From: Pseudodesulfovibrio alkaliphilus
GTDB taxonomy: Bacteria > Desulfobacterota > Desulfovibrionia > Desulfovibrionales > Desulfovibrionaceae
DNA: 64,000 nt
Assembly (NCBI RefSeq): GCF_009729555.1
Contig: NZ_WODC01000001.1
Location: 496,001 to 560,000, forward strand
Reading direction: 5' to 3'
Of the stretch, positions 48,255 to 58,000 are shown piece by piece. The stretch's first letter is position 1, and each line of letters begins with the position of its first letter. The translations under genes and the position numbers were made by a program. Under the pieces are notes generated by a model. It ran no database searches and was not told where the DNA came from. It saw only the letters and a list, made by a program, of their open reading frames with translations.

Positions 48255-48764
48255 ATGACCAAGAGAAACATTACCACCACCGCCCTGGCGACGATCCTTG
48301 TCCTCGCCTTGGCGGGCTGGGCCATTGCCGGTCCCGGCCATGGCCGCGGCTACTGCGGCCCCGGCCCAGCCGGACAGAATCCCTACGCCCAACTCACCCC
48401 GGAGAAGCAGGCGGCCGTGGAGGCCATCTTCGAGAAGTACCGCCCGCAGATGGATCAGCTTCGCGACTCCCTGTGGACCAAGCACGCCACCATGCAGGCC
48501 ATGATCAACGGCGGCAAGGCCGATGAGAAGAAGCTCGGCTCCCTGGTGGCCGAGATGCGCAACCTGCGCGAGAAGATGGGCGAGCTGCGTGCCGCCATGA
48601 ACGACGAACTGACCAGGGAGACCGGCATCGAGGCGCCCTTTGGCCCCAAGGGCCGCGGTTTCGGCAAGGGATTTGGCCCTGATGACTGCCCCGCCTTCGG
48701 CAAGGTGTACGGACGCAGTTTTGACGGTGGATGCGGGCCTTGCGGCGAGCCGCGTCGTTCCTAA
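48255..48764 (+). CDS. ZraP/CpxP-like periplasmic metal-stress protein
   Basis: A 169-residue protein with a signal peptide (about 25 residues ending AIAGPGHGRG). The helical core YAQLTPEKQAAVEAIFEKYRPQMDQL and LGSLVAEMRNLREKMGELRAAMNDEL matches the Spy/CpxP/ZraP fold. Possible metal ligands are His29, a Cys in GYCGP, and a C-terminal DDCPAF and CGPCGEP group. In enterobacteria ZraP is a zinc-binding chaperone that dampens ZraSR signalling. Here the gene follows a sigma-54 promoter and precedes a ZraS-like kinase and a ZraR-like regulator, the same logic. Confidence 0.85.
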   Translation: MTKRNITTTALATILVLALAGWAIAGPGHGRGYCGPGPAGQNPYAQLTPEKQAAVEAIFEKYRPQMDQLRDSLWTKHATMQAMINGGKADEKKLGSLVAEMRNLREKMGELRAAMNDELTRETGIEAPFGPKGRGFGKGFGPDDCPAFGKVYGRSFDGGCGPCGEPRRS

Positions 48765-48936
48765 AGGACAGGTATTTCCGAACACTGCGGAAAAACAGGA
48801 CGGGCGGGGCGGTCATTCATGGGGAATGCCGCTCCGTTTCCGTGCGCCGGACATGGCGGCGGGCGTCGCCTTTCGGGGATATCCCGCAGGGTGGCTTGCG
48901 GTTTCGTCCGGTGCGGAATAATGGTACATCCGTGAT

Positions 48937-48969
48937 CCGGACCGGGCATCTCCCCTTGCCCGGCTCCGG
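48937..48969 (+). other. Hairpin in the leader of the sensor-kinase gene
   Basis: CCGG-A-CCGGGCA (48937-48948) pairs with TGCCCGG-CT-CCGG (48957-48969) around an 8-base loop. It sits in the 249-bp gap between the ZraP-like gene and the kinase and may attenuate read-through. No T-tract follows. Confidence 0.4.
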
Positions 48970-49013
48970 TTCGGGATATTCCTGCGGCGACACCAAGGGG
49001 GCTAGGCGCGTTC

Positions 49014-50993
49014 ATGGAAATCAATTCCACTGGTAAAGAGAAAGGCCCGCTGGTGGCCCTGGTCCTGGCCCTCATCGTGCTGGGCCTTGGCAGCCTGTAC
49101 CTGACATGGCGATCCATCGCGCACCAGCGAGAAATCGTCGAGGGCCACATCATCATGACCGGCGGCTCCATCCTGCGCGGGGTGGACAACAATCTCTCGC
49201 GCATAGTCCGCTCCCTGCGCACCAATCCCCAGGTGGCCCCCATCTTCCCCTCCATGGCCGAAGACCTGTTCTCCGAGCTTTCCAAATCGGACGACATCGT
49301 CTTCATAGCCCTGTGCGACGCCGACGGCATCCCCCTGGCCTCGTCGGACAGGGAGTCGGGCAGTCCCATCATCTCCCTGCCTGACATGGTTACCCGCGAC
49401 CTGGAGCCCGGCAGGGCCTTCCACGCCATGGCCGAGATGAACAAGCGGGCCGTGCTCGTTTCCGGCATCCGGGTCCGGGCCGACTCGGCTCTTCTGAGCC
49501 GGGGCGAGCCGGTGCCCCAGCGCGATTCCGGCCGGGGCGGGACCCGCGGCGCGGGGCCGGGGATGATGGAGCACGGCATGATGGGTCCGGGCATGGGCCG
49601 CGACCCGGGGCTTGACGGTCCTCTCGATATCGACGTGGCCCCGGTCTATCTGCTGGTGGGACTCAACGCCGAGAAGCATCTGGCCCAGTTCCGCCAGTAC
49701 CGCAGGGCGGCCACCTATCAGACCGGCTATGTCTTCCTGGCCGCTGTGGGGCTGTGGTCCCTGGCCTTCGCCTATCTGCGGCGGCGCGACGAAGGGCGCA
49801 AGCTCGTACGCATGGAGCGCTTCCAGAACAAACTGCTCGACAATATGCCCGACGGCCTTGTCACCCTCTCCGAAACCGGCGAGATCATGGCTGCCAACCA
49901 TTCTGCCAAGCGGCTGCTGGCCCCGGCCGGCGAGGACGGTGCGCCCGAGATCCTCGGCGTGGACTGGGCCGGCTTTCCCTTTGCCCGCGAGCCGGGCGGC
50001 AAGGCCGGATCCGCGTCCTACAACTGGGAGCAGTTCGACTACCAGGGACGACGCCTGGAGATCCTTTCCCTGCCCTTCCAGGGGGTGGACGAGGACGCCG
50101 CGCCCGAATTGGGCCAGCGGCTGGTGCTTATCCGCGACCGCACCCAGATCCGCTCCCTGGAGGAGAACCTGAACGAGGCCAAACGGCTGGCGGCCATCGG
50201 CTCCCTGGCTGCGGGCGTGGCCCATGAAGTGCGCAACCCCTTAAGCTCCCTGCGCGGTTTTGCCCAGCTCTTCGCCGCCAAGCTCAAGGGCCAGCCCCCC
50301 CTTGACCAATACGCCGCCACCATGGTCCAGGAGGCCGACCGCCTCAACCGCGTGGTCACGGACCTGCTCTATCTGGCCCGGCCCCGACGGCTTGACCCCG
50401 AGGAGACGGACCTGAACGCGGTGGGCGAATCTCTGCGTCAACTCATGCGTTTCGACTTCAAGAGCAAACGGGTCGAACCGGAATTCGATTTTGTCCAGCC
50501 CGTGGTTTATGCCGATCAGGATGCGCTGCGACAGGTGCTGCTCAATCTCATCAGTAACAGCCTCGACGCCATCGGCGATTGCGACGAGTGCGGAAAGCCG
50601 GGGCATATCCGGCTGACGAGCGAGCGGGTCGAGGGCGGGGTGTGCGTCCTGGTCTCGGACGACGGTCCCGGCATGGACCCGGGCATAGCCGACGACGCAT
50701 TCAAGCCCTTTGTCACCGGCAAGAAGACCGGCACCGGGCTCGGTCTGGCCATCGTCCAGAACATCATGCGCGCCCACCGGGGGCGGGCCGGGATGGAATC
50801 GCAGCCGGGGCAGGGCGTCACGGTGCGCCTCTTTTTCCCCGACGCGCCGCCCGACGGGGAGGCATCGCAGGGGGATCAGCCGGAAGGCCCAGGCGCACCG
50901 GACCTGCCGGAGCGGACCCGGGAGACGACATCACAAGGAAATGGCAGCCCCCTGTCCGGGCAGGACGGGGCAGGCCGCCGGGAGGATACATGA
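49014..50993 (+). CDS. ZraS/HydH-like sensor histidine kinase with Met/His-rich periplasmic segment
   Basis: A 659-residue membrane kinase. TM1 is at about 13-31; a periplasmic sensor domain spans 35-237; TM2 is at about 238-256. Next come a PAS-like region (about 270-375) and a HisKA domain with the phosphoacceptor His404 (AAGVAHEVRNPLSSLRG), then the ATPase domain with NLISNSLDAI, DDGPGMD and GTGLGLAI. The periplasmic segment at 182-195 (GPGMMEHGMMGPGMG) is rich in Met with one His, as in copper- or silver-binding motifs. The C-terminal 40 residues are a polar tail. The regulator gene starts inside its stop codon. Confidence 0.9.
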   Translation: MEINSTGKEKGPLVALVLALIVLGLGSLYLTWRSIAHQREIVEGHIIMTGGSILRGVDNNLSRIVRSLRTNPQVAPIFPSMAEDLFSELSKSDDIVFIALCDADGIPLASSDRESGSPIISLPDMVTRDLEPGRAFHAMAEMNKRAVLVSGIRVRADSALLSRGEPVPQRDSGRGGTRGAGPGMMEHGMMGPGMGRDPGLDGPLDIDVAPVYLLVGLNAEKHLAQFRQYRRAATYQTGYVFLAAVGLWSLAFAYLRRRDEGRKLVRMERFQNKLLDNMPDGLVTLSETGEIMAANHSAKRLLAPAGEDGAPEILGVDWAGFPFAREPGGKAGSASYNWEQFDYQGRRLEILSLPFQGVDEDAAPELGQRLVLIRDRTQIRSLEENLNEAKRLAAIGSLAAGVAHEVRNPLSSLRGFAQLFAAKLKGQPPLDQYAATMVQEADRLNRVVTDLLYLARPRRLDPEETDLNAVGESLRQLMRFDFKSKRVEPEFDFVQPVVYADQDALRQVLLNLISNSLDAIGDCDECGKPGHIRLTSERVEGGVCVLVSDDGPGMDPGIADDAFKPFVTGKKTGTGLGLAIVQNIMRAHRGRAGMESQPGQGVTVRLFFPDAPPDGEASQGDQPEGPGAPDLPERTRETTSQGNGSPLSGQDGAGRREDT

Positions 50994-52375
50994 TCGAGGA
51001 TCGCGTGGTACTCGTGGTGGATGACGAGCCGGGTCATCGGCTCATGGTCCGGGCCGTTCTTGAGGATGACGGCTGGACCGTGCTTGACGCTCCCTCGGGC
51101 GAACGCGCCCTGACCTTGCTGGCCGAGGCTGCCGAATCCGGCACCATGCCCGACGTGGCCCTGGTGGACATGAAAATGCCGGGCATGGACGGCATGCAGT
51201 TGCTCAAGGAGCTGCAGATGCGCCGCCAGGGCATGCCCGTGGTCCTGCTGACTGCCTTCGGCAGCGTGGGCAGCGCCGTGGACGCCATGAAACGCGGGGC
51301 CTTCGACTACCTGACCAAGCCTGCGGACAACGAAGAGCTGACCGTGGTTCTGGGCAAGGCTTTCGAGTACCACAAGCTTGTCCGCGAAAACGTGCGGCTC
51401 AAGGCCGAGGCGGGCGGCGACCTGAAGTTCATCGGGGCCAGCCCCGGCATCGAGCGGGTGCGCGACCTCATCGCCCAGGCCGGCCCCACCGAGGCCACGG
51501 TGCTCATCCTGGGCCAGTCGGGAACAGGCAAGGAGCTGGTGGCCGAGGGACTGCACCGGGCCAGCAACCGCGCCTCTCGTCCCCTGATCAAGGTCAATTG
51601 CGCTGCCCTGCCCGACGACCTGCTGGAGAGCGAGCTCTTCGGCTATGAAAAGGGTGCCTTCACCGGAGCGGTCAAGGACAAGCCCGGACGCTTCCAGCTG
51701 GCCGACGGCGGCACCCTCTTTCTCGACGAGATCGGCGAGATGCCCGGCGCACTTCAGGCCAAGCTCTTGCGCGTGCTTCAGGAGAAGACCATTGAGCCGC
51801 TGGGCTCGGTCAAGACCTTGCGGGTGGACACCCGGATCATCGCGGCCACCAACCGCGACCTCAAGCGAGAGGTGGAGGCGGGCCGCTTCCGCGAAGACCT
51901 GTACTACAGGTTGGCGGTGCTGGAGATCCGCATTCCGCCCCTTTGCGAGCGCAAGGAGGATCTGCCCCTTTTGGTCAGCTTCCTGCTGCGCAAGCTGGGC
52001 AACAAGAACCACAAGGTCATCCGCACCGTGACCCCGGCCTTTCTGGACGCCCTGTCGGGCTACGACTGGCCCGGCAACGTGCGCGAGCTGGAAAACGTGC
52101 TGGAGCGCGCCCTGATCCTGTCGCGTTCGGACGCCCTGGGCCCGGACCTGCTGCCGCCCCAGGTGTCCGGCGCCCGTGAGGCCGCAGTGGACATGGCTCC
52201 CAGCTACAGCCAGGTCCTGGCCTCGCCCGCCTCGCTGGAGGAAGCGGAGAAACTCGCCATCATGCGCGCCCTGGAGGAGAACGGCAACCATCGCGAGCGC
52301 ACGGCCGACGCCCTGGGCATCAGCCGCCGCACCCTGCAGTACAAACTCAAGAAGTTCGGCCTGACCCGGCGCTGA
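50990..52375 (+). CDS. Sigma-54-dependent response regulator, NtrC/ZraR type
   Basis: A 461-residue activator. The receiver has Asp11/Asp12, the phosphorylatable Asp60 (VALVDMKMPG) and Lys110 (YLTKP). The AAA+ domain has Walker A GQSGTGKE (175-182), GAFTGA (222-227, the sigma-54 contact loop), LFLDEIGEMP (Walker B) and R-finger segments near NRDLKREVEAGRFREDLYYRL. The C-terminal Fis-type HTH reads NHRERTADALGISRRTLQYKLKKFG. ATGA overlap with the kinase gene shows a pair. The likely target is the sigma-54 promoter at 48167. Confidence 0.95.
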   Translation: MIEDRVVLVVDDEPGHRLMVRAVLEDDGWTVLDAPSGERALTLLAEAAESGTMPDVALVDMKMPGMDGMQLLKELQMRRQGMPVVLLTAFGSVGSAVDAMKRGAFDYLTKPADNEELTVVLGKAFEYHKLVRENVRLKAEAGGDLKFIGASPGIERVRDLIAQAGPTEATVLILGQSGTGKELVAEGLHRASNRASRPLIKVNCAALPDDLLESELFGYEKGAFTGAVKDKPGRFQLADGGTLFLDEIGEMPGALQAKLLRVLQEKTIEPLGSVKTLRVDTRIIAATNRDLKREVEAGRFREDLYYRLAVLEIRIPPLCERKEDLPLLVSFLLRKLGNKNHKVIRTVTPAFLDALSGYDWPGNVRELENVLERALILSRSDALGPDLLPPQVSGAREAAVDMAPSYSQVLASPASLEEAEKLAIMRALEENGNHRERTADALGISRRTLQYKLKKFGLTRR

Positions 52376-52467
52376 CCGCGCCTGAACCGGGCACGTCGCT
52401 GGTCAATTGACAGGCCGGGCCGAACCCCGTACTTGTGCCACCCATAAACACAAACGGAGGAAGCGCC

Positions 52468-52692
52468 ATGCGCGAGAAAGTCATCAAGGTACTCGACAAG
52501 GTCCGTCCCGCGCTTCAGGCCGACGGAGGCGACGTGGAGCTGGTGGACATCACCGACAACGGCATCGTTCAGGTCCGCCTGACCGGAGCCTGCAAGGGAT
52601 GCCCCATGTCCCAGATAACGCTGAAAAACGGCATCGAACGGATCGTTCTCAAGGAAGTCCCCGAGGTCAAGGCCGTCGAGGCCGTCAACTAG
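52468..52692 (+). CDS. NifU C-terminal domain (Nfu-type) Fe-S scaffold protein
   Basis: A 74-residue protein that is just the Nfu domain: [18 protein letters not shown] and [18 protein letters not shown] with the CxxC that binds a [4Fe-4S] cluster between two subunits. It delivers clusters to apo-proteins. GGAGG lies 7 bases before the ATG at 52468; an in-frame ATG at 52435 lacks a ribosome binding site. Confidence 0.93.
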   Translation: MREKVIKVLDKVRPALQADGGDVELVDITDNGIVQVRLTGACKGCPMSQITLKNGIERIVLKEVPEVKAVEAVN

Positions 52693-52753
52693 TCGTCCGG
52701 CCGTGCCCCCTGGCGGGGCGCCGCGTTGAAACAGGTTCACCCGCAAGGAGACC

Positions 52754-54157
52754 ATGCCCATGGGCAAGATCGTATCCCGGTTCGCTCCGAGCCCAACGGG
52801 ATTTCTGCATATCGGCGGCGCCCGCACCGCGCTGTTTTCCTGGCTTATCGCCCGCTCCCGGGAGGGCGAATTCCGCCTGCGCATCGAAGATACCGACCGC
52901 GAGCGCTCCACCGACGAAGCCACCCAGGCCATCATCGACTCCATGAACTGGCTCGGGCTCGATCACGATGGCGAGATCGTCCACCAGTCCGAGCGGGCCG
53001 CCCGCCACAACGAGGTCATCGATCAGATGATCGCCTCGGGCCACGCCTACTTCTGTCAGTGTACCAGGGAAGACGTGGACGCCATGCGCGAAAGGGCCAT
53101 GGCCGAGGGCCGCAAACCCAAGTACGACGGGACCTGCCGCGAGCGGGGGCTGACTTCCGGCGCGGTCCGGCTCAAGGCGCCCCAGGAGGGGGCCACGGCC
53201 TTCAGGGACATGGTCAAGGGCCCCATCGTGGTGGAAAACGCCGAGATGGACGACATGATCCTGCGCCGCAGCGACGGCACGCCCACCTACAATCTGGCCG
53301 TGGTGGTGGACGACCACGACATGGATGTGACCACGGTCCTGCGCGGCGACGACCACGTCAACAACACGCCGCGCCAGATCCTCATTTATCAGGCCATGGG
53401 CTGGGACGTGCCCGAGTTCGGCCATGTGCCCATGATCCTTGGCCCGGACAAGAAAAAGCTCTCCAAGCGCCACGGTGCGCTCTCGGTCATGGAATACGAG
53501 AAGATGGGCTACCTGCCCGAGGCCGTGTGCAACTACCTCGCCCGGCTGGGCTGGTCCCACGGCGACCAGGAGCTTTTCACCATGGACGAGATGAAGGCCC
53601 TCTTCAATCCCGACAACCTCGGCTCGTCGCCCTCGGTCTTTGACCTGACCAAGTTCGAATGGGTCAACGGCCAGTACATGCAAAAGGCCGACCCGGACCG
53701 GCTGGCCGGAATGCTCTGCGATTTCCTTGCCCGCGAGGTGGGCAAGGAGGAGGCGGCCAAAGTGGACCGGGCCACCTTCGCCCGCATCGCCCCCCTGCTC
53801 CAGCCCCGGGCCAAGTCCGTGGCGCACATGCTGGAACAGGCCCGGCCCTTCATTGTGGACGCCGCCTTCCTCCATTACGACGAGGCTGCGGTGAAGAAAT
53901 TCCTCACCGACGAGACCAGACCCCTGCTCGAAGCCATCGCCCAACGCATGGAGGCGCTGCCCGAATTCACCGAAACGTCCCTTGAGGCCATGCACAAGGC
54001 GTTCATCGAAGAGCGCGGTATCAAGTTCAAGGACATAGCCCAACCCATCCGCGTGGCCATCATGGGCACCACCCAGTCGCCGGGCCTCTTCGAGACCATG
54101 GCCGTGCTCGGCCGCGAGCAGACCATGGCCCGCCTGGAGCGCGCCCTGGGCCTGTAG
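52754..54157 (+). CDS. gltX: Glutamyl-tRNA synthetase
   Basis: A 467-residue class I synthetase. Seen: RFAPSPTGFLHIGGARTALF (HIGH region), IEDTDRERS, the zinc-type segment near CQCTREDVDAM...CRERG, and KKLSKRHGA. AAGGAG lies before the ATG at 52754; the next ATG, at 52760, is an alternative. Whether it also charges tRNA-Gln cannot be told here. A strong terminator follows. Confidence 0.96.
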   Translation: MPMGKIVSRFAPSPTGFLHIGGARTALFSWLIARSREGEFRLRIEDTDRERSTDEATQAIIDSMNWLGLDHDGEIVHQSERAARHNEVIDQMIASGHAYFCQCTREDVDAMRERAMAEGRKPKYDGTCRERGLTSGAVRLKAPQEGATAFRDMVKGPIVVENAEMDDMILRRSDGTPTYNLAVVVDDHDMDVTTVLRGDDHVNNTPRQILIYQAMGWDVPEFGHVPMILGPDKKKLSKRHGALSVMEYEKMGYLPEAVCNYLARLGWSHGDQELFTMDEMKALFNPDNLGSSPSVFDLTKFEWVNGQYMQKADPDRLAGMLCDFLAREVGKEEAAKVDRATFARIAPLLQPRAKSVAHMLEQARPFIVDAAFLHYDEAAVKKFLTDETRPLLEAIAQRMEALPEFTETSLEAMHKAFIEERGIKFKDIAQPIRVAIMGTTQSPGLFETMAVLGREQTMARLERALGL

Positions 54158-54180
54158 TCCCGATCCGCTAACATGTGAGA

Positions 54181-54216
54181 ACGCCCCTGCCGGAAGGGTT
54201 CCGGCAGGGGCGTTTT
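54181..54216 (+). terminator. Terminator after gltX
   Basis: A 14-bp perfect stem (ACGCCCCTGCCGGA at 54181-54194 with TCCGGCAGGGGCGT at 54200-54213) followed by TTTGCG. Confidence 0.88.
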
Positions 54217-54268
54217 GCGCACCGAAAGGACGAAGGAGGGCGGCCCTTCCGGCGTGGCTTTTCGGAAG

Positions 54269-54294
54269 GCGGCCCGGGATCGCTCCCGGGCCGC
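54269..54294 (-). terminator. Hairpin after fdhB (probable terminator without T-tract)
   Basis: A perfect 11-bp inverted repeat GCGGCCCGGGA/TCCCGGGCCGC with a 4-base loop, about 36 bases past the fdhB stop on the - strand. No T-run follows in that direction. Confidence 0.55.
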
Positions 54295-54329
54295 ATTGGT
54301 ATAGGTCCGGTCACGGCCTGGACGGTGCG

Positions 54330-55055
54330 CTACGAGGTCATGCGCTTGATGGGGGAGCCGAGCTTGGCCAGGAGTTGTTTTCTGGTCAGCGGCCCAGGCT
54401 TCACACCCGAGGCGTCGGCCTCCATGTATTCGTAGTAGCTCTCCGGCGGGAAGGCCGCCAGATAGATGACCCGAACCATGTCAGGATCGATGAGCATGGC
54501 TTCGGGATACTGTTTTTTGACTTCGGCCAGCCGTTTTTCTGCCAGTTCGAGCATCTCGCTCCTGTCGCCAAAGTTCATGGTTCCGGTGGGACAGGCCTTG
54601 ACGCAGGCCGGGAGCATGCCCGCCCTGACACGGTCGATGCACATGTCGCACTTGGAAACCACCCCGGTATCCGGGTCCGTGCGCGGGATGTCATAGGGGC
54701 AATTGTTGCGCAGGGTGTCGGCTTTCTCCTTGGCGGTATGGTCGGTGTAGACCACCGCGCCGGTGGCCTCGTCGTGGATGACGGAGGCCGGGTTTTCGTT
54801 GACATCGGCGCAGGGCGGATAAACGCAGTGCCGACACTGTTCCGGGAAGAACAGCCAGCGCAGCATGCCGCCCGCCTCCGTCTCGGCGAAGCGGACCAGC
54901 CGTATCGTCTTGGACGAAAGGTCTCTGGGGTTCTGGTAAGAGCCCCAGTTGACAGTCTTCTCGGCCGGGAGTTTTTTCCATTGCTTGCAGGCGACCTGGC
55001 AACCCCGGCACGCCGTGCACAGGGTCAGATCAACAAAGAAGGACTTTCCACTCAT
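54330..55055 (-). CDS. fdhB: Formate dehydrogenase beta (iron-sulfur) subunit
   Basis: A 241-residue ferredoxin-like subunit carrying four [4Fe-4S] clusters. Cysteine groups include LCTACRGCQVACKQW, EQCRHCVYPPCADV, NNCPYDIP, and SKCDMCIDRVRAGMLPACVKACPTG. It passes electrons from the active-site subunit to a cytochrome partner. There is no C-terminal membrane helix, so this looks like a soluble periplasmic FdhAB-type enzyme carried by the alpha subunit's TAT signal. No cytochrome subunit gene follows. AAGGAG precedes the ATG at 55055. It lies 10 bases after fdhA. Confidence 0.94.
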   Translation of the reverse strand: MSGKSFFVDLTLCTACRGCQVACKQWKKLPAEKTVNWGSYQNPRDLSSKTIRLVRFAETEAGGMLRWLFFPEQCRHCVYPPCADVNENPASVIHDEATGAVVYTDHTAKEKADTLRNNCPYDIPRTDPDTGVVSKCDMCIDRVRAGMLPACVKACPTGTMNFGDRSEMLELAEKRLAEVKKQYPEAMLIDPDMVRVIYLAAFPPESYYEYMEADASGVKPGPLTRKQLLAKLGSPIKRMTS

Positions 55056-55065
55056 AGCGTTCTCC

Positions 55066-58000
55066 TTACAGCTTGCGGACGTTGGCCACAAAGACCTTGG
55101 TTTCGGGGATGCCGGTGTTGGGATCGCCCACCGCCGGGGTCAGCAGGTTGGCCGAGTCGCCGCCGCTGCCATCGTGGGGCATCTGCCAGCCGAAGTGCCA
55201 GGGCAGACCGATCTGGTGGGTGGTCCTGCCCATGACCGTCAGCGGACGCAGCCGCTTGGTGACCATGGCCACGGCCCAGACGCTGCCCCGGATGCTCTCG
55301 ACCATCACCTTTTCACCGTTTGCAATTCCCTTCTCCCTGGCCAGTTCCTCGCTCATTTCCACGAATATCTGGGGCATGGCCTCAAGCAGCCACGGCGTAT
55401 GGCGAGTCATGTGGCCGGTCTGCCAATGCTCCGTGACCCGGAAGGTGGTGGCCACCAGGGGGTATTTGGGATCGGCCACGGCCAGGGCCTCGCGGGCGAA
55501 GCGCAGGACCGCGGGGTTGTTGAGTTCCTTGGAGAAACTATGGGCCTTGAAAGGTGTCTCCATGGGTTCATAGTGCTCGGGGAATGGGCCGTCCTCGCGG
55601 CCGGGGCCGTAGAGCTGGCCAAGGCCAGCCGCTTGCATGATGAAGGCGTACTTGGCGCCGGGCGCCCAGCCTCCATCGGGCACGTCGCCGATCCACTTGC
55701 CGCCGTCCCAGCGGACCACGGCCTTTTGCGGGGCATAGGGCTTGCCGGTGTTGTCGCAGGAGGCGCGGTTGTAGAGGATGCGCCGGTTCACGGGCCAGCA
55801 CCAAGCCCAGTTGGGGAACAGACCGATGTTGGCCTGCTCCGGGGTCTGCTCCTTGCTTCGCCGGGCGGCCATGTTCCCGCTCTCGGTGTAGGAGTTGCAG
55901 TAGAGCCAGTTGCCCGAGGCCGTTGAGCCGTCGTCCTGGAGCAGGGCGAAGCTGGGCACCTGGGTTCCCTTCTTGTAGGTCTTGCCGTCAATGGTCACGT
56001 CGCGGGTGAAGTGGCCGTTGATCAACCTGGCCACTTTGTGCGGATCAAAGTCATGGCCGCTCTTCCACATGTCCACGGACAGGTTCTTGATGGGCTCGGG
56101 CAGGGCGCCGCCTTCCTTTTCGTACAGGGCGCGAATGGCGTCGTAAAGCTCGGTCATGATGTGGCCGTCGCTCTTGGATTCGCCCCGGGGAACCGGTCCC
56201 TCGTAGCGCCACTGCATCCAGCGGCCCGAGTTGATGATGGAGCCTTCCTTCTCGATGGACACGGCGCAGGGCAGGAAGAAAACCTCGGTCTTGATCTTCT
56301 TGGGGTCCTGGCCGGGACCGCGCCAGAAGGAGCCGGTCTCGTTGTCGAAGATGTTGACGTTGACCATCCAGTCGAGGTTGGCCATGGCCTTCCTGTTTTT
56401 GCCCGCGTTGGCTCCGCCGCAGGCCGGGTTCATGCCCCAGGCGAAGAACCCCTTGAACTCGCCCTTGGACATGGCGTCAAAGAGCTGGAGCCATGTGTAG
56501 GTCTTGCCGTCCTCGGCCTTGGGCAGCCATGCGTATGCCTGCTCCGCCGTGGCCGCCGGGTACATGGCCTTGAGGAAGCTCGCCATGTATTTGGGGGTGT
56601 TCTGCCACCAGGCTGCGCTCATGGGGTCTTTGGCTCCCTCAAGATGCGGCTTGGTCTTGGCGTCGATATACGTCTTGTAGTCCGCAAGCCCCGCATTGGG
56701 AGTGGCCAGATATCCTGGCAGCAGATGCCACAGCAGGGCGTGGTCCGTGGACCCCTGGACATTGGACTCGCCGCGCATGGCGTTGACGCCGCCGCCGGCC
56801 ACGCCGATGTTGCCAAGCAGCAGCTGGACCATGGCCATGGTGCGGATGTACTGCACACCCACGGTGTGCTGTGTCCAACCCATGGCGTAGAGGATGGTTC
56901 CGGCCTTGTCCGGCTTGCCGGTGGCCGAGTAGAGCTTGTAGAATTCAAGCAATTTCTGCTTGTCCGCGCCGGAAACCGAGGACACGGTGTCGATGTCGTA
57001 GCGCTCGTAGTGCTTCCTGAGCAGGTTGATGACGCATCTGGGGTGCTTGAGGGAGGGGTCTTTCCTGGGTAGCCCGTTCGCGTCCCGCTCGAAGGCCCAC
57101 TGGGACTTGTCGTAGGAACCGGCGTAGTCTTGGTCGTCGCCGTTTTTCGTGTACCCGGTGAACAGGCCGTCGTTGAAGCCGAACTTCTCGCCCACCAGGG
57201 TCGAACCGTTGGTGTGGGTCAGCACGTAATCCTTCTGGATCAGGTCGTTGTCGAGGATGTACTTGATGAGCCCGCCGAGGATGGCGATGTCCGTACCGGC
57301 GCGGATGTGGCAATGCAGGTCTGCCCTGGACGAGGTACGGGTGAAGCGCGGGTCGAGATTGATGAGCTTGGCCCCCTTGTGCATGGCCCTGGTCACCCAC
57401 TTGAAGGAGATGGGATGGTTCTCTGCCGCGTTGCTGCCCATAACCAGAACGCAGTCGCTGTTGGCGATGTCGTTCCAGTGGTTGGTCATGGCGCCGCGGC
57501 CAAAGCTCTCAGCCAGGGCGGGCACGGTGGAGCTGTGGCAGATGCGGGCCTGGTGCTCGATGTAGACAAGGCCGAGGGAGCGCAGGATGGACTGGTAGGC
57601 CCAGCACTCCTCGTTGTCGATGGCGGCCGAGCCCACCGAGGCGATGCCGTTGCACCGGTTGACCACCTGTCCCTTGGCGTTTTTCACGGCAAAGGTGGCG
57701 TCGCGGGTCTGCTTGACCCGCTTGGCGATCTCGCCCAGCGCCCATTCCCAGGACACCTCTTTCCATTCCGTGGAATAGGGGGCGCGGTAGCGAGGGCGCG
57801 GGGGGCGCTCGTCGTTCTCGGCCAGTTGCCAGATGGACGCGCCCTTGGCGCAGGTGGACCCTTCATTGATGGGATGGTCGGGGTCGCCCTCTGTGTTGAT
57901 GGCCCGCTTGGTCTTCAGGTCGGTGTTGACGATCAGGCCGCAACCCACGCCACAGTAAGGGCAGATGCTGGTGGTCTGTCGGCTCCACTTGGGATCGAGC

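Noticed and set aside
57536-57541. Selenocysteine in fdhA
   Set aside because: The codon at the ligand position is TGC and the whole frame is free of TGA.
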